Of a stretch of DNA of 64,000 nt, positions 52,986 through 62,110 are shown piece after piece; position 1 is the first letter of the stretch, and each line of letters opens with the position of its first letter. This DNA comes from JAPPFW01 sp965200835 (GTDB lineage: Bacteria > Actinomycetota > Acidimicrobiia > Spongiisociales > Spongiisociaceae), in NCBI GenBank assembly GCA_965200835.1, contig OZ241390.1:372001-436000 (forward strand), given 5' to 3'. Under the pieces are notes generated by a model. It was not told where the DNA came from. It was given only the letters and a program-made list of their open reading frames with translations, and searched no databases. The translations under genes were made by a program, and so were the position numbers.

Positions 52986-54410
52986 ATGCTCGAAACCTTG
53001 GAAAGGGACCTCCGCGAACAGCTGGGTAACGAGAAGGTGTTGTCCGATCCTCTCGACCTCTACGTATTCGGCAAGGATGCCGGGCTGGTTCGCGGCGAAC
53101 CCAGCCTGGTCGCCTTCCCGAACAATACCGAGGAGGTCGCCACCCTGGTCCGCCTCGCCAACCGCCATGGTGTTCCGGTGATTCCCCGCGGGTCAGGAAC
53201 CGGCCTGGCCGGAGGAACCGTTGCCACTGACCAAGCCTTACTGATGGTGACCACTCGAATGAAACGGATCGGCGAGGTGGACGTCGACAACCGCATGGTG
53301 TGGGTGCAACCCGGGGTGATCAACCAGGACCTGAGCAATCACACCGCTCCCTTCGGCCTGTACTTCGTCCCCGATCCGTCCTCCCAGTCGGTCTGCACGG
53401 TGGGCGGAAATGTGGCCAACAATTCCGGAGGGCTCCACTGCCTGGCCGAGGGAACGACTGTCAATCACATCCTGGGGCTGGAGGTGGTTACTGCTCGAGG
53501 CGAGGTGGTGATGCTCGGCGGACCCAGCCCCGACCCGATCGGACTCGACCTGCGAAGCGTCATGGTGGGGTCGGAAGGCACCCTCGGCATCGTGACGGAC
53601 GTACTCGTGAAGCTGACCCCCAACCCGCCGGCCGTCCGGACGCTCCTGCTGGCCTTCGCCAGTGTGGAGGACGCAGCCGCCACCGTGTCAGGCATCATCG
53701 CCAATGGCCTGGTTCCCGGAGCGCTGGAGATGATGGATCGGGCGATGACCCAGGCCGTGGAGCGCTTCGCCAAGGCCGGCTTTCCTACCGATGCGGAGGC
53801 CTTGCTCATCGCGGAGGTAACCGGGCATCCGGCTGCGGTGGACTCGGAGGCCGAGCTGGTGAGCCGGATCGCTCGGAGCCACTCCGCCACCCTCGTACAC
53901 GTTGCCGCTGAAGAGTCCGAGCGGAAGCGCATCTGGTTCGGACGGAAGTCCGCCTTCGGGGCCATCGCCCAGATGAACCCCGACTACTACTTGCATGACA
54001 CCGTGGTTCCCCGCACCAAGCTGGTAGAAGCCATAAATGAGGTGTACGTGATCGGGAAGCGGCACGACCTCCACATGCTCAACGTGTTCCATGCCGGTGA
54101 TGGCAACCTTCATCCCCTCATGACCTTCGACGGGTCCCAGCCGGGCGTGCTGGAACGAGTGCATGCGGCCGGGAAGGACCTGATCGAGCTGTGCGTGGCG
54201 GTGGGCGGTTCCCTGTCCGGTGAGCATGGGATCGGTTTGGAAAAACGGGACTACATGCCGCTGGTTTTCGACCAGGTCAGCCTCGATAACCAAGCCCGGG
54301 TGAGGGAGGCGTTCGATCCGGACGGTCAGTTCAATCCCGGCAAGATCCTGCCCGAGGGTTCGCGCTGCTTCGACTTCGGGCGCCCCCCGCCGGCGGGTGC
54401 CTGGATATGA
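52986..54410 (+). CDS. glcD: Glycolate oxidase subunit GlcD
   Basis: This 474-aa FAD-linked oxidase has the p-cresol methylhydroxylase-type FAD motif PVIPRGSGTGLAGGTV near residue 60, NVANNSGGLHCLAEG near 145, VGSEGTLGIVTDVLV and the C-terminal GEHGIGLEKRDYM. It oxidises glycolate to glyoxylate together with GlcE and GlcF. Overlaps glcE by ATGA. Confidence 0.92.
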   Translation: MLETLERDLREQLGNEKVLSDPLDLYVFGKDAGLVRGEPSLVAFPNNTEEVATLVRLANRHGVPVIPRGSGTGLAGGTVATDQALLMVTTRMKRIGEVDVDNRMVWVQPGVINQDLSNHTAPFGLYFVPDPSSQSVCTVGGNVANNSGGLHCLAEGTTVNHILGLEVVTARGEVVMLGGPSPDPIGLDLRSVMVGSEGTLGIVTDVLVKLTPNPPAVRTLLLAFASVEDAAATVSGIIANGLVPGALEMMDRAMTQAVERFAKAGFPTDAEALLIAEVTGHPAAVDSEAELVSRIARSHSATLVHVAAEESERKRIWFGRKSAFGAIAQMNPDYYLHDTVVPRTKLVEAINEVYVIGKRHDLHMLNVFHAGDGNLHPLMTFDGSQPGVLERVHAAGKDLIELCVAVGGSLSGEHGIGLEKRDYMPLVFDQVSLDNQARVREAFDPDGQFNPGKILPEGSRCFDFGRPPPAGAWI

Positions 54411-55489
54411 GCAGCACGATCGAGTCCTCGGAGGCGGACACTGCTCCCCGCACGCTCGCGCCCCGGTCTATCGACGAGGCGGCTGATCTGCTCAGCGGCC
54501 TAGCACCGGACAGCCGCCTCCGGGTAGTTGGAGGAGGCAGTAATCTAGGAATCGGGTACCCGGTCGAGCCCGACACCCTCCTGTCGACCTCCCGACTGGA
54601 TCGGATCGTGGCTTGGGAGCCGGATGACCTAACTGTGGTGGTGGAAGCCGGGGTGACGGTAGAGGAGCTGGAGGAGACCCTGGGCTCCAAGGGCCAGACC
54701 GCGCTCCTTCACGAGCGGCCCGGTGCGGGCACCGTCGGGGGCGCGCTCGCCACCGGCACCTCGGGCTGGCGCCGCTACCGCTACGGCCCACTGAGTGACC
54801 GGGTGCTCGAGATGACCCTCGTGTCTAGCGATGGGCGGGTGGCAACCGCGGGAGGAAGGCTGGTCAAGAACGTTACGGGATACGACATCCCGAGGCTCGC
54901 CACCGGATCGCTCGGATCGCTGGGCCTGATCGCTCGCGCCTGCCTCAAGCTCTGGCCGCTTCCTATGACCACTGCCACCGTCGAGGTGGACTCGGCCGAG
55001 CCAGCGGTGAAACGAGCCTTCCGACCCCTGGCCGTCCTGGAAACCAACACCCGTACCTCGGTCTTCCTGGGAGGCACGGCGGAGGAGATCGAAGGGCAGG
55101 CGACCACTCTCGGGGGCTCTCCGACCGCCGGTCTCGACTGGCCCGAGCAGCCCGCGGGAGAGGTCCGATTCTCGGTGAGGGTACCGCCTTCACAACTCCG
55201 ATCGATCGTGCAGCGCCTCGACCGCAACTGGTCTTATGTAGCGCAGTTCGGGGTGGGTGAAGTGACCGTCGGCGCCAACGAAGTGGATCACCAACGGCTA
55301 GCAGATCTGAGAGAGGCTGCCGAACTGGCAGGCGGGGCCCTGGTGATCCTGGATGGCCCCGCCGACCTGTACCGGAGATTCGACCCCTGGGGCACGCCTC
55401 CTGCTTCCATCCCGATCCAGCGCCGGCTCGCCAACCTGTTCGATCCTCGACGGATCATCAACCCCGGTGCCCTTCCCGGAAGGATCTGA
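54407..55489 (+). CDS. glcE: Glycolate oxidase FAD-binding subunit GlcE
   Basis: This 360-aa protein has the FAD motif RVVGGGSNLGIGYPV near residue 40 and GTVGGALATGTSGWRRYRYGP near 105, plus RLVKNVTGYDIPRLATGS. It is shorter than GlcD and lacks its C-terminal domain, as normal for GlcE. It lies between glcD and glcF. Confidence 0.9.
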   Translation: MSSTIESSEADTAPRTLAPRSIDEAADLLSGLAPDSRLRVVGGGSNLGIGYPVEPDTLLSTSRLDRIVAWEPDDLTVVVEAGVTVEELEETLGSKGQTALLHERPGAGTVGGALATGTSGWRRYRYGPLSDRVLEMTLVSSDGRVATAGGRLVKNVTGYDIPRLATGSLGSLGLIARACLKLWPLPMTTATVEVDSAEPAVKRAFRPLAVLETNTRTSVFLGGTAEEIEGQATTLGGSPTAGLDWPEQPAGEVRFSVRVPPSQLRSIVQRLDRNWSYVAQFGVGEVTVGANEVDHQRLADLREAAELAGGALVILDGPADLYRRFDPWGTPPASIPIQRRLANLFDPRRIINPGALPGRI

Positions 55490-55490
55490 G

Positions 55491-56738
55491 TTGGGTTGGG
55501 TCACCGCACACGCCCCGGAACACGATGATCTCAACTCCTGCATCCAGTGCGGGTTGTGCCTGCCGAGTTGCCCGACCTTCCGGCTGACCGGTCTCGAGAC
55601 CGCCTCGCCTCGGGGCCGGCTCACCGCCATGTCAGCTATCGAGGCCGGGCGACCGGTGGACCAGCGCTTCTCCGAGATCATGGGAAGCTGCCTGCAATGC
55701 CGGGCCTGCGAGGTGGTATGCCCTTCCTTCGTTCCGTTCGGCAAGGCCATGGAAGGAGCCAGGGCAGAAGTAGCCGCCCAGCTGCCAGGTACTGGACGTC
55801 GCATCAGGCGGCTAGTGACGGCCAAGTTGCTAGGAAGTCGCCGCGCTATGGGCCTGGTAACCCGCCTCATGGCCATCGCTCAGCTGCTGCGGCTGGGCAG
55901 GCTGGCGCCCCGGCGCATGAGAAGTGGCGTGACCGGTCTGCGACCCCTGGGCGGACGACCCCGCTCGGTGGTGGCCGGAAGCTGGGCAGCAGTCGGCGAG
56001 CCTCGGAAAGTGGCTGCCCTGCTGGCAGGGTGCGTCATGGACCGATGGTTCGGCAGTGTCCACACGGCCAGCATCCAGCTGCTGATCAGGGCCGGATTCG
56101 ACGTGGTGGTGCCGCCATCCCAGACCTGCTGCGGGGCCCTGGCTGCACACGACGGCTGGGCGGATGAGGCTCGGGAGATGGCGTCCACCAACCTGGCTGC
56201 TCTGGATGGCGCTGATCTGGTCGTAGCCAACGCGGCCGGGTGCAGCGCCCACCTGAAGGAGTACGGCCACTGGACAGAAGGCGGCGCCGAGTTGGCCACC
56301 AAGGTCGCCGACATAACCGAGGTAGTGGCCGAGGCCATCACCGACGGCCACCTACCCAGGCTGGAAAGTTACGGTGGGACGGTGGCCGTGCAGGATCCCT
56401 GCCACCTGCGGCATGTCCAGCGGGTAACCGACCAACCCCGTTCGATTCTGGAGGCTGCGGGCCTAAGAATTGTTGAGGTAGATCCGGCTGGCCATTGCTG
56501 CGGGGCGGCGGGCATCTACAGCCTGCTGGAACCCGAATTGTCGTCACAACTAGGCCAGGCCAAGGCTCGACAGGTCATCGAGACCGGTTCGGCCGTCGTC
56601 TCCAGCGCCAACCCCGGATGCGAGATGCAGCTGCGCGCACATCTAGCTGACCAGGGGGTGGATGTGCGGATCGCCCATCCGGTCGAGCTCTACTGGGAAG
56701 CGTTGCAAGCCGCGGACCGAGAGCCGGCTCGGAAGTGA
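55491..56738 (+). CDS. glcF: Glycolate oxidase iron-sulfur subunit GlcF
   Basis: This 415-aa protein has two 4Fe-4S motifs, CIQCGLCLPSCP and CLQCRACEVVCP, and two CCG domains (LLAGCVMDRWFGSVH; CCGAAGIYSLLEP). It passes electrons from the flavin subunits to the membrane. TTG 55491 was chosen: it follows GGAAGGA and begins one base after the glcE stop; an earlier start would read inside glcE. Confidence 0.92.
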   Translation: MGWVTAHAPEHDDLNSCIQCGLCLPSCPTFRLTGLETASPRGRLTAMSAIEAGRPVDQRFSEIMGSCLQCRACEVVCPSFVPFGKAMEGARAEVAAQLPGTGRRIRRLVTAKLLGSRRAMGLVTRLMAIAQLLRLGRLAPRRMRSGVTGLRPLGGRPRSVVAGSWAAVGEPRKVAALLAGCVMDRWFGSVHTASIQLLIRAGFDVVVPPSQTCCGALAAHDGWADEAREMASTNLAALDGADLVVANAAGCSAHLKEYGHWTEGGAELATKVADITEVVAEAITDGHLPRLESYGGTVAVQDPCHLRHVQRVTDQPRSILEAAGLRIVEVDPAGHCCGAAGIYSLLEPELSSQLGQAKARQVIETGSAVVSSANPGCEMQLRAHLADQGVDVRIAHPVELYWEALQAADREPARK

Positions 56739-56766
56739 AGTCGACCGGGCCTTGGTACCACAGCAG

Positions 56767-57429
56767 ATGTCGGAAGCGGGCACCGTGACCGGTACCCGAC
56801 CGGAGATCGGTCGCTGGATAACAGACACGCTGCTACCCGCGCAGGTGCGGCCCGGAACCGAACCCTGGCGTTGGGCAGCTATCTCGGCCAGGGCATTGAG
56901 GGTGGTGTTAGGGGTAAGCCTGGCAGTGGCCGGAACCGGTCTGGCAGGCATGGGCATAGGGCTGACGCTTCACGGACTCGCCATCCTGCGGCTGGATCTT
57001 TCCCAGTCCGATGCCGAGGTTCTGGCGGTCGGTTTCGGCGTGTTGATGATCGGCAGCGCGCTGCTAGGCCTGTCGGTGGAAGGCGCATTCCGATCACCCA
57101 GCATCCGGCCGGACGCCGCTGCCTGGGAGACGGTCGCCCCCTGGCTTCCAGCCCTGCTGGTCAGCCTATGGGTAGTAGAGAGGCTCGAGAGTCTGGCCGC
57201 GCGGGTCCTCCTTCCCTTATCGGATCTCCTGGAACTAGTCCCCGCCTACCTGGATCAGGTCGGCAACCGGGGCCTCCTGGCAGGGCTGGTTGGTATCGCA
57301 CTGACCTGGCCCACCCTCCAGTACGCGGCCCCCCGCTACCGCCTAGTCGGAGCGAACATCCCCGCCCTGCTATACGCCTGCTGGATGGCCGTCGTACTGG
57401 TCACTTACCAGTCCACAGGTATCGGATAA
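56767..57429 (+). CDS. Hypothetical multi-pass membrane protein
   Basis: This 220-aa protein has about five hydrophobic stretches, e.g. LRVVLGVSLAVAGTGLAGMG and LAVGFGVLMIGSALLGLSVE, and a C-terminal LLYACWMAVVLVTYQ. No family is recognised. It lies downstream of glcF on the same strand; the chosen ATG 56767 avoids overlapping glcF. Confidence 0.6.
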   Translation: MSEAGTVTGTRPEIGRWITDTLLPAQVRPGTEPWRWAAISARALRVVLGVSLAVAGTGLAGMGIGLTLHGLAILRLDLSQSDAEVLAVGFGVLMIGSALLGLSVEGAFRSPSIRPDAAAWETVAPWLPALLVSLWVVERLESLAARVLLPLSDLLELVPAYLDQVGNRGLLAGLVGIALTWPTLQYAAPRYRLVGANIPALLYACWMAVVLVTYQSTGIG

Positions 57430-57498
57430 TCGCTGGCAAGGCCCGCCCGCCGACCATCTGCCTTTGGACTCGATACCTCCACCGGGGTCCGGCACACT

Positions 57499-58320
57499 TC
57501 AGACCCCGCAGATCCCGGCACACTCGCTACCCCAACCACTATCGCCGCCGTGGTCGTCGCCAGCCAGATCGGCTTGAACTGCGGCTGCTAGTGGAATACG
57601 CCTCGGATGTAGGTAAGCAGTAGCTCGCAGATTGTTGTGACCGGGTAAGCGAATGGCGGTGTCGATGTCGACAGCGTGGGCGAAGGAACTGGGATCATTA
57701 GCCTGCATATCGATCCACTCCCGCGGCGAACGGTATGGGCAGCCAATGCACGCCGATCGCGGCAATGTCCGGCCGGGATAGCGAGCCGTGAACCACTCGA
57801 TGCAATCTTCACGGCTCATCCCGGCATCGATCAACGGGTAGCGGTTCACGATCCAGTCGTGCTGCGCCGTCCGCATCCGCCTAATCTCGTCCGAGCTGAT
57901 ACCGAGCCACATGTCCATGGTGACACCGGGGGGTGCAACCGCCCGGGGGCGCAGGCCCATCCGCCGACGGGCCTCGGCAATGATCGGCCCGATCTTGTAG
58001 TCGGTGGTGCATTGCCGCCAGTTCATCCCGCCGTCAGCCCCCTCGGCATGTTTGAGGAAGGCGGGGATGGTCAGCCACTTACGGCCTCTGGCGTTGACGC
58101 CCGAGTGGACATCCTCCATCAGAGACCGCTCGCCCTTCGCCCTCACCGTCACCACCGGAAAGGACAGCTGGTCCTCAAGCCAGTCGAGGTGCTGGTAGAC
58201 AGCCGGAGGCTCCCAACCGGTGTCGGCGAACACCGCCACATCCGGACGCCCATCGAAGTACCCTCGCTCGGCCATGAGGGCCAGCACGGAGGATTGTGTA
58301 CCCCCTCCCAGCGACAGCAT
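57499..58320 (-). CDS. PAPS-reductase-fold (adenine nucleotide alpha-hydrolase-like) protein
   Basis: This 273-aa protein begins with a PP-loop, LSLGGGTQSS (residues 2-11), followed by VAVFADTGWEPPAVYQHLDWL and the Cys pair NWRQCTTDYKI and SACIGCPYRSPREW, and ends with GSECAGICGV. Such proteins occur in phages and in defence loci; related BrxP and DndC enzymes modify DNA with sulfur or act in BREX, but this protein is too short and different to assign. GGAGGG lies upstream. Last gene of a minus-strand cluster. Confidence 0.72.
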   Translation of the reverse strand: MLSLGGGTQSSVLALMAERGYFDGRPDVAVFADTGWEPPAVYQHLDWLEDQLSFPVVTVRAKGERSLMEDVHSGVNARGRKWLTIPAFLKHAEGADGGMNWRQCTTDYKIGPIIAEARRRMGLRPRAVAPPGVTMDMWLGISSDEIRRMRTAQHDWIVNRYPLIDAGMSREDCIEWFTARYPGRTLPRSACIGCPYRSPREWIDMQANDPSSFAHAVDIDTAIRLPGHNNLRATAYLHPRRIPLAAAVQADLAGDDHGGDSGWGSECAGICGV

Positions 58321-58346
58321 CGTGTACGCCGCCCTCCGGCGGGTAG

Positions 58347-59168
58347 CTATTTTGGGTGCACCACCTCGCTGATGGCGTCCTCTACCACCCTCTTCAAGGC
58401 GTCGTCAGGGAGTGCATCCAGGGATCGGTAGCCGCCTGCCAAGTTGATCTGGCGCATGATCTTGCTGGTTTGTGTCGTGTTGTTATTGTTAACTACCCCA
58501 GCGTCCCAAGCCATGTCAAATACGAAGCCTCGAATCCGGTCGGACGCCATGAGATAGTGGCGCCTCAGCAGCTGATGATAGAAGTTTACGTGTCCTGCCA
58601 GTGTGTTCAGAATCATGTCGGCGTCGTGACGGCTAAAAGTGGCGGCACCGTGAGAAAACTCGTAAAGCCACCACAACCGAGCTACGGTATGGTCCTGCTT
58701 ATTACGTCCAAGCCAGTGTTTCTTCACGCAACGCGATCTGTCGGCGCGTTTCTTCGACCAGAAGAGTTTTGACGACTGCCAGCGCTGCTTGGCGAAACCA
58801 TACAAATGGAAGCAGACAAGCGACGCCAGAAGATACTCATCAGCCCCTTGTGCCCTGATCCATCCAGCCAGAGCCGCCCGCAGATACCTGGCATTCTGCG
58901 GGTCGCCTACTGGACCACCTCCCTTCCTAGACTTTATCTTCTTGAGACTACCTGTGTGAATATGGTATCCCCCTCTGTCCGGGTCGAACCGTTGATCATC
59001 CGGCGACAAGACAGCCAACTTCTCGAGGGCAGTCTTTTCTACATCCTGTTTCTTACCCTTGATGAACACATCTGGGTTCTCCTCCGCTACACGTTCCAGG
59101 GCTTGGTACCCAACAACACTCAGAGGCTTCAACAAACCTGTGTCTGCTCTCCCCAACTGTTTAGCCAC
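58347..59168 (-). CDS. DUF6339-like protein
   Basis: This 273-aa protein has a helical middle region with YLRAALAGWIRAQGADEYLLAS and TVARLWWLYEFSHGA; the latter LWW motif recalls DUF6339-type proteins, a family of unknown function I know only loosely. No catalytic motif is seen. It starts eight bases before the end of the upstream small gene, and the PAPS-reductase-fold gene follows by 26 bases. Lower GC than the chromosome. Confidence 0.6.
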   Translation of the reverse strand: MAKQLGRADTGLLKPLSVVGYQALERVAEENPDVFIKGKKQDVEKTALEKLAVLSPDDQRFDPDRGGYHIHTGSLKKIKSRKGGGPVGDPQNARYLRAALAGWIRAQGADEYLLASLVCFHLYGFAKQRWQSSKLFWSKKRADRSRCVKKHWLGRNKQDHTVARLWWLYEFSHGAATFSRHDADMILNTLAGHVNFYHQLLRRHYLMASDRIRGFVFDMAWDAGVVNNNNTTQTSKIMRQINLAGGYRSLDALPDDALKRVVEDAISEVVHPK

Positions 59169-59418
59169 TTTGATTCCTGTCAGTATCTTCGACGCCTACA
59201 ACTCCTACTACATTGCGATAAGGGTCGCTGAGAATACGCTGAGCGGCGTAGGTGGCCGACCGTTGTCGCTCTGAGTCACTGAACTCCAGCCTACCATCGT
59301 CTTGGAGTTCATAACCGACACCCTCCTCGTCGAGTCGTTTCACCAGTGCCTGCTGCCAAAACCCTGGGATACCATCCGCGATTTGTAGGTGTTCTCGGGT
59401 GTAGTTCGATGCACACAA
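59161..59418 (-). CDS. Small hypothetical protein in the low-GC island
   Basis: This 85-aa frame starts at TTG and reads CASNYTREHLQIADGIPGFWQQ. It is in the same frame as the upstream gene, separated by a TAG and a further 24 bases, so it may be the C-terminal part of that protein cut by the stop. It overlaps the DUF6339-like start by eight bases. No family recognised. Confidence 0.45.
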   Translation of the reverse strand: MCASNYTREHLQIADGIPGFWQQALVKRLDEEGVGYELQDDGRLEFSDSERQRSATYAAQRILSDPYRNVVGVVGVEDTDRNQSG

Positions 59419-59442
59419 CGCTTCTACAATGGCAGCTAGAAA

Positions 59443-60105
59443 CTAACCAACCACCAGCCACTGCTCAGCTATCCAGGGAGTGGCCTTCCGCCACTTCATC
59501 ATCTCGTCAAGACTATCCCGGTCTGCCGCTAGCTTCAGGACCGAAATACCTGGATCGTCTGCTGTCTGAAAGTCCCACACCTGTGCCCGGGTAATACTGT
59601 CGTCTTCCGCATAGTCAAATAGTGCACGTTCTCCAGACTGGTCGGGCGATATTTTTGCCTTCCATGGTCTACCGTTGACAGCTATCGGACAGCCTGCTTC
59701 TACTCGGATAGTGGGTCCAGTCTTACAGTAGACAGGGTTCGCTTCAATCAGGGGTAAATCCAGATCACGATGTGCTATTATCTGCGGATGTAACTCCACA
59801 GTCTCATGCTGTAACTCGCACTCTATTTCACCGTGCACTGTCCGTGCAGCCGCTTCGGCTACAAACATTTTGCGGTATGACGTAGACTGGCAGTAAACCC
59901 AGACAGCAAAGCGAGCCTTGTCATCCGCTATCAGGTCTTCAACTGTCTCACAGCAGTCTGCAACTTTAGATTCAAAGCCAAGAATGGCCGCGTGATGACG
60001 CAAGCGGGCCTTTAGCCCAGCGACAAACCGCGCGCCTTCCTGGTAGTGATAGTCGCGCTGGCCAAGGACTGGATAAGCGTAAGCACGATGCTTCGTGAAT
60101 CTCAT
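59443..60105 (-). CDS. Hypothetical protein in the low-GC island
   Basis: This 220-aa protein has a mixed alpha/beta pattern with TVEDLIADDKARFAVWVYC and a region of beta strands (TVELHPQIIAHRDLD). It has no recognised family. It lies after the split GHKL ATPase on the same strand; the TAG stop is in frame with the following 85-aa frame. Context suggests a partner or regulator in a defence-like module. Confidence 0.55.
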   Translation of the reverse strand: MRFTKHRAYAYPVLGQRDYHYQEGARFVAGLKARLRHHAAILGFESKVADCCETVEDLIADDKARFAVWVYCQSTSYRKMFVAEAAARTVHGEIECELQHETVELHPQIIAHRDLDLPLIEANPVYCKTGPTIRVEAGCPIAVNGRPWKAKISPDQSGERALFDYAEDDSITRAQVWDFQTADDPGISVLKLAADRDSLDEMMKWRKATPWIAEQWLVVG

Positions 60106-60118
60106 CGGCTAGGAACCC

Positions 60119-62053
60119 TCAAGCCCTAGCGGGTCGCATGTCCAGAGAACGCTGAGATACATCAGCAGCGAAACGTAACGAATAGGTCAACACCATACTT
60201 CTTCGTCCCCCTCTTATCGGAACATCCAACCGGCCATCACTACAGGGTAAGGCGTGCCCCAGATCATCTCTGGCCTCAATGATTGGAATCCGCGATGAAT
60301 GACTACCGTCTTCACCCACACCAAAGACCTCCATCACGAATCCGGTGTCGGGAGGAGTGAAGGTGATATCCAGCCAGAATTCTTCAGAATCTGACCGGAC
60401 GCACGGCGTGAAAATCGGTCTCAAGTCCGGAAAATAATCCTTCTGCCTAAGCTTCTTGGTCGGTGTCCTGCCAATGTTGTCGCTCTGTGATTTATCAGGC
60501 GAAGGGGGATCGGGGTCAGGTCGTGGCGGACCATGCGGGTTAGCCGGACCGACGGTGTCACCATCGGGATCTCCGGTGTACGAGTCACTGGACGGATCAA
60601 AGAAATCCTCAGTGACATCGGTCGGTGGTCAACCGGTGCAGGCTGGCGGAGACGACGCGGTGTGGATGGCCTGCTCTTGAAAGGCGGTGTCAACCTCAGC
60701 CGGTCACCACCTTCGGACTTTACAACAAGGCCAAGAGCCGCCAACTCGGCTGCCGACATAGTCTTGGCCGACGGATCGGGACCTGTCTCTTTCTTTAGGC
60801 ATTCCCGCATCCATTCACCTAGTTGCCTTAGCGCAGCTGTTGCTTGTCTCCGCTCATCCGACCCTCGGGGTAGTCTGTCTACTTGGATACTGTCATGGGA
60901 GGGGCTTTCGCTCTTGGACAGTATCCAATCGTGGCTGTCCGGTCTTACGGTCAGGACAGCAGTAAACGGTTTCCAATGGTTTGGAATGGCGTGTTTGGCA
61001 GGTCCCCAATCCCTCTGTGTGGTGGTGATGAGTAGTCCCGGATGTCTGACAAGGGCACGGAAATGCTGTCTGCCTTCCGGCTTCTGGCGGTGTACCACAA
61101 GACGGAGCTGAGCCTTTCCTAGACCTTTGAAGTGTCGCTCGATTTCTTTGACGGTCTCGACAGTCGGATCTGAACGGTTCTGTGTGTACGCATTGATCAG
61201 CCGCTGTGTTCTGCTGTCTAACCTACTATGGTGACAACCACCGGGTTTGAGACTGTCCGAGGTGAGCTTCTCACCAAAGATGTTGGGCTTTAGCTTCCCA
61301 TCAATAACCGCCGCAAAGAAGTTTCGGGATACCTCAATAGTCCCCCCCTCCCCGAGAATCTTGCCTTCTGTAACCGACTACACCAACTAGTGTACCTGGC
61401 TCATCCAGCTTTAAGATCTGTGGAAACGGAATCTGCTTAGGGTGGAATGTTCCAATGTGGCCCTGTTCAGAAGTGCCTCCGAGGTGAGTTACCAGTATTG
61501 CCTTACCAACAAAACGGTGCTCATATCCACCGCCCGTGTCCCAACATGAGGAATAAAGCACTGTACGCATGGGGCTAGCAGCAAACGGCGCGTGCTTTCC
61601 AAGACCATAACTCCCCATAGAACCGGCGTCCTTGGGTGAGAATCCAACCGATTCGGTCAAGGCCTCCCACGGGGAAGGTTGACCCCTTATACGATCTCCA
61701 CTAGTCCCCGTGGTACCACTATCCTTAATCGTCATAACCGGTGCGGTATCACACTTCTGTAGTTGCTGTGCTGCCTTATGAAACACCTCAGAGATATGGT
61801 TATCAGACATCCACTTCGACTCCGCAGATGACTTGAGAGCGTTAGCCAAGGAATGACCCGCGATCGCGTTAACTGGGACGAAGCTAATCTCGACTTCTAC
61901 TCGGACGGACTGGTTAGGCTCTGCAGCATCAAGCGAGTTTTGCAGGCACTCCCGGAACAGCCCGTCGTCTCGACCGAAGTGGGCGATCCCCGCATCGTTC
62001 GGACCGACCTTCTGATTCCCGCTCGGGAAGTCCCATCTTGTGTCAACCATCAA
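60119..62053 (-). pseudogene. GHKL-type ATPase, interrupted by two frameshifts
   Basis: The N-terminal part (62053-61334) has the GHKL boxes: RECLQNSLDA (N box, 34-43), DSGTTG (G1-like, 111-116) and GSYGLGKHAPF (G2, 147-157). A run of seven G on this strand (61342-61348) shifts the frame: with six Gs, reading continues GTIEVSRNFFAAVIDGKLKP. That middle frame runs to about 60640, where a second shift restores the first frame; the tail DLRPIFTPCVRSDSEEFW ends at 60119. Rejoined, the protein would be about 640 residues with a Pro/Asp-rich linker. GHKL ATPases occur in several defence systems. Lies 57 bases after argS. Confidence 0.68.
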
Positions 62054-62110
62054 ACCCGAGCCTTGTGCCTTTGTTGCCTGACACTCAGTATACCCCCATG
62101 CTGTGACGCT

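Noticed and set aside
60600..60660. TGA at the second GHKL frameshift as a recoding or Sec site
   Set aside because: The surrounding peptide is not conserved in any recognisable way and the other frame reads equally well; decay or sequence error is simpler.
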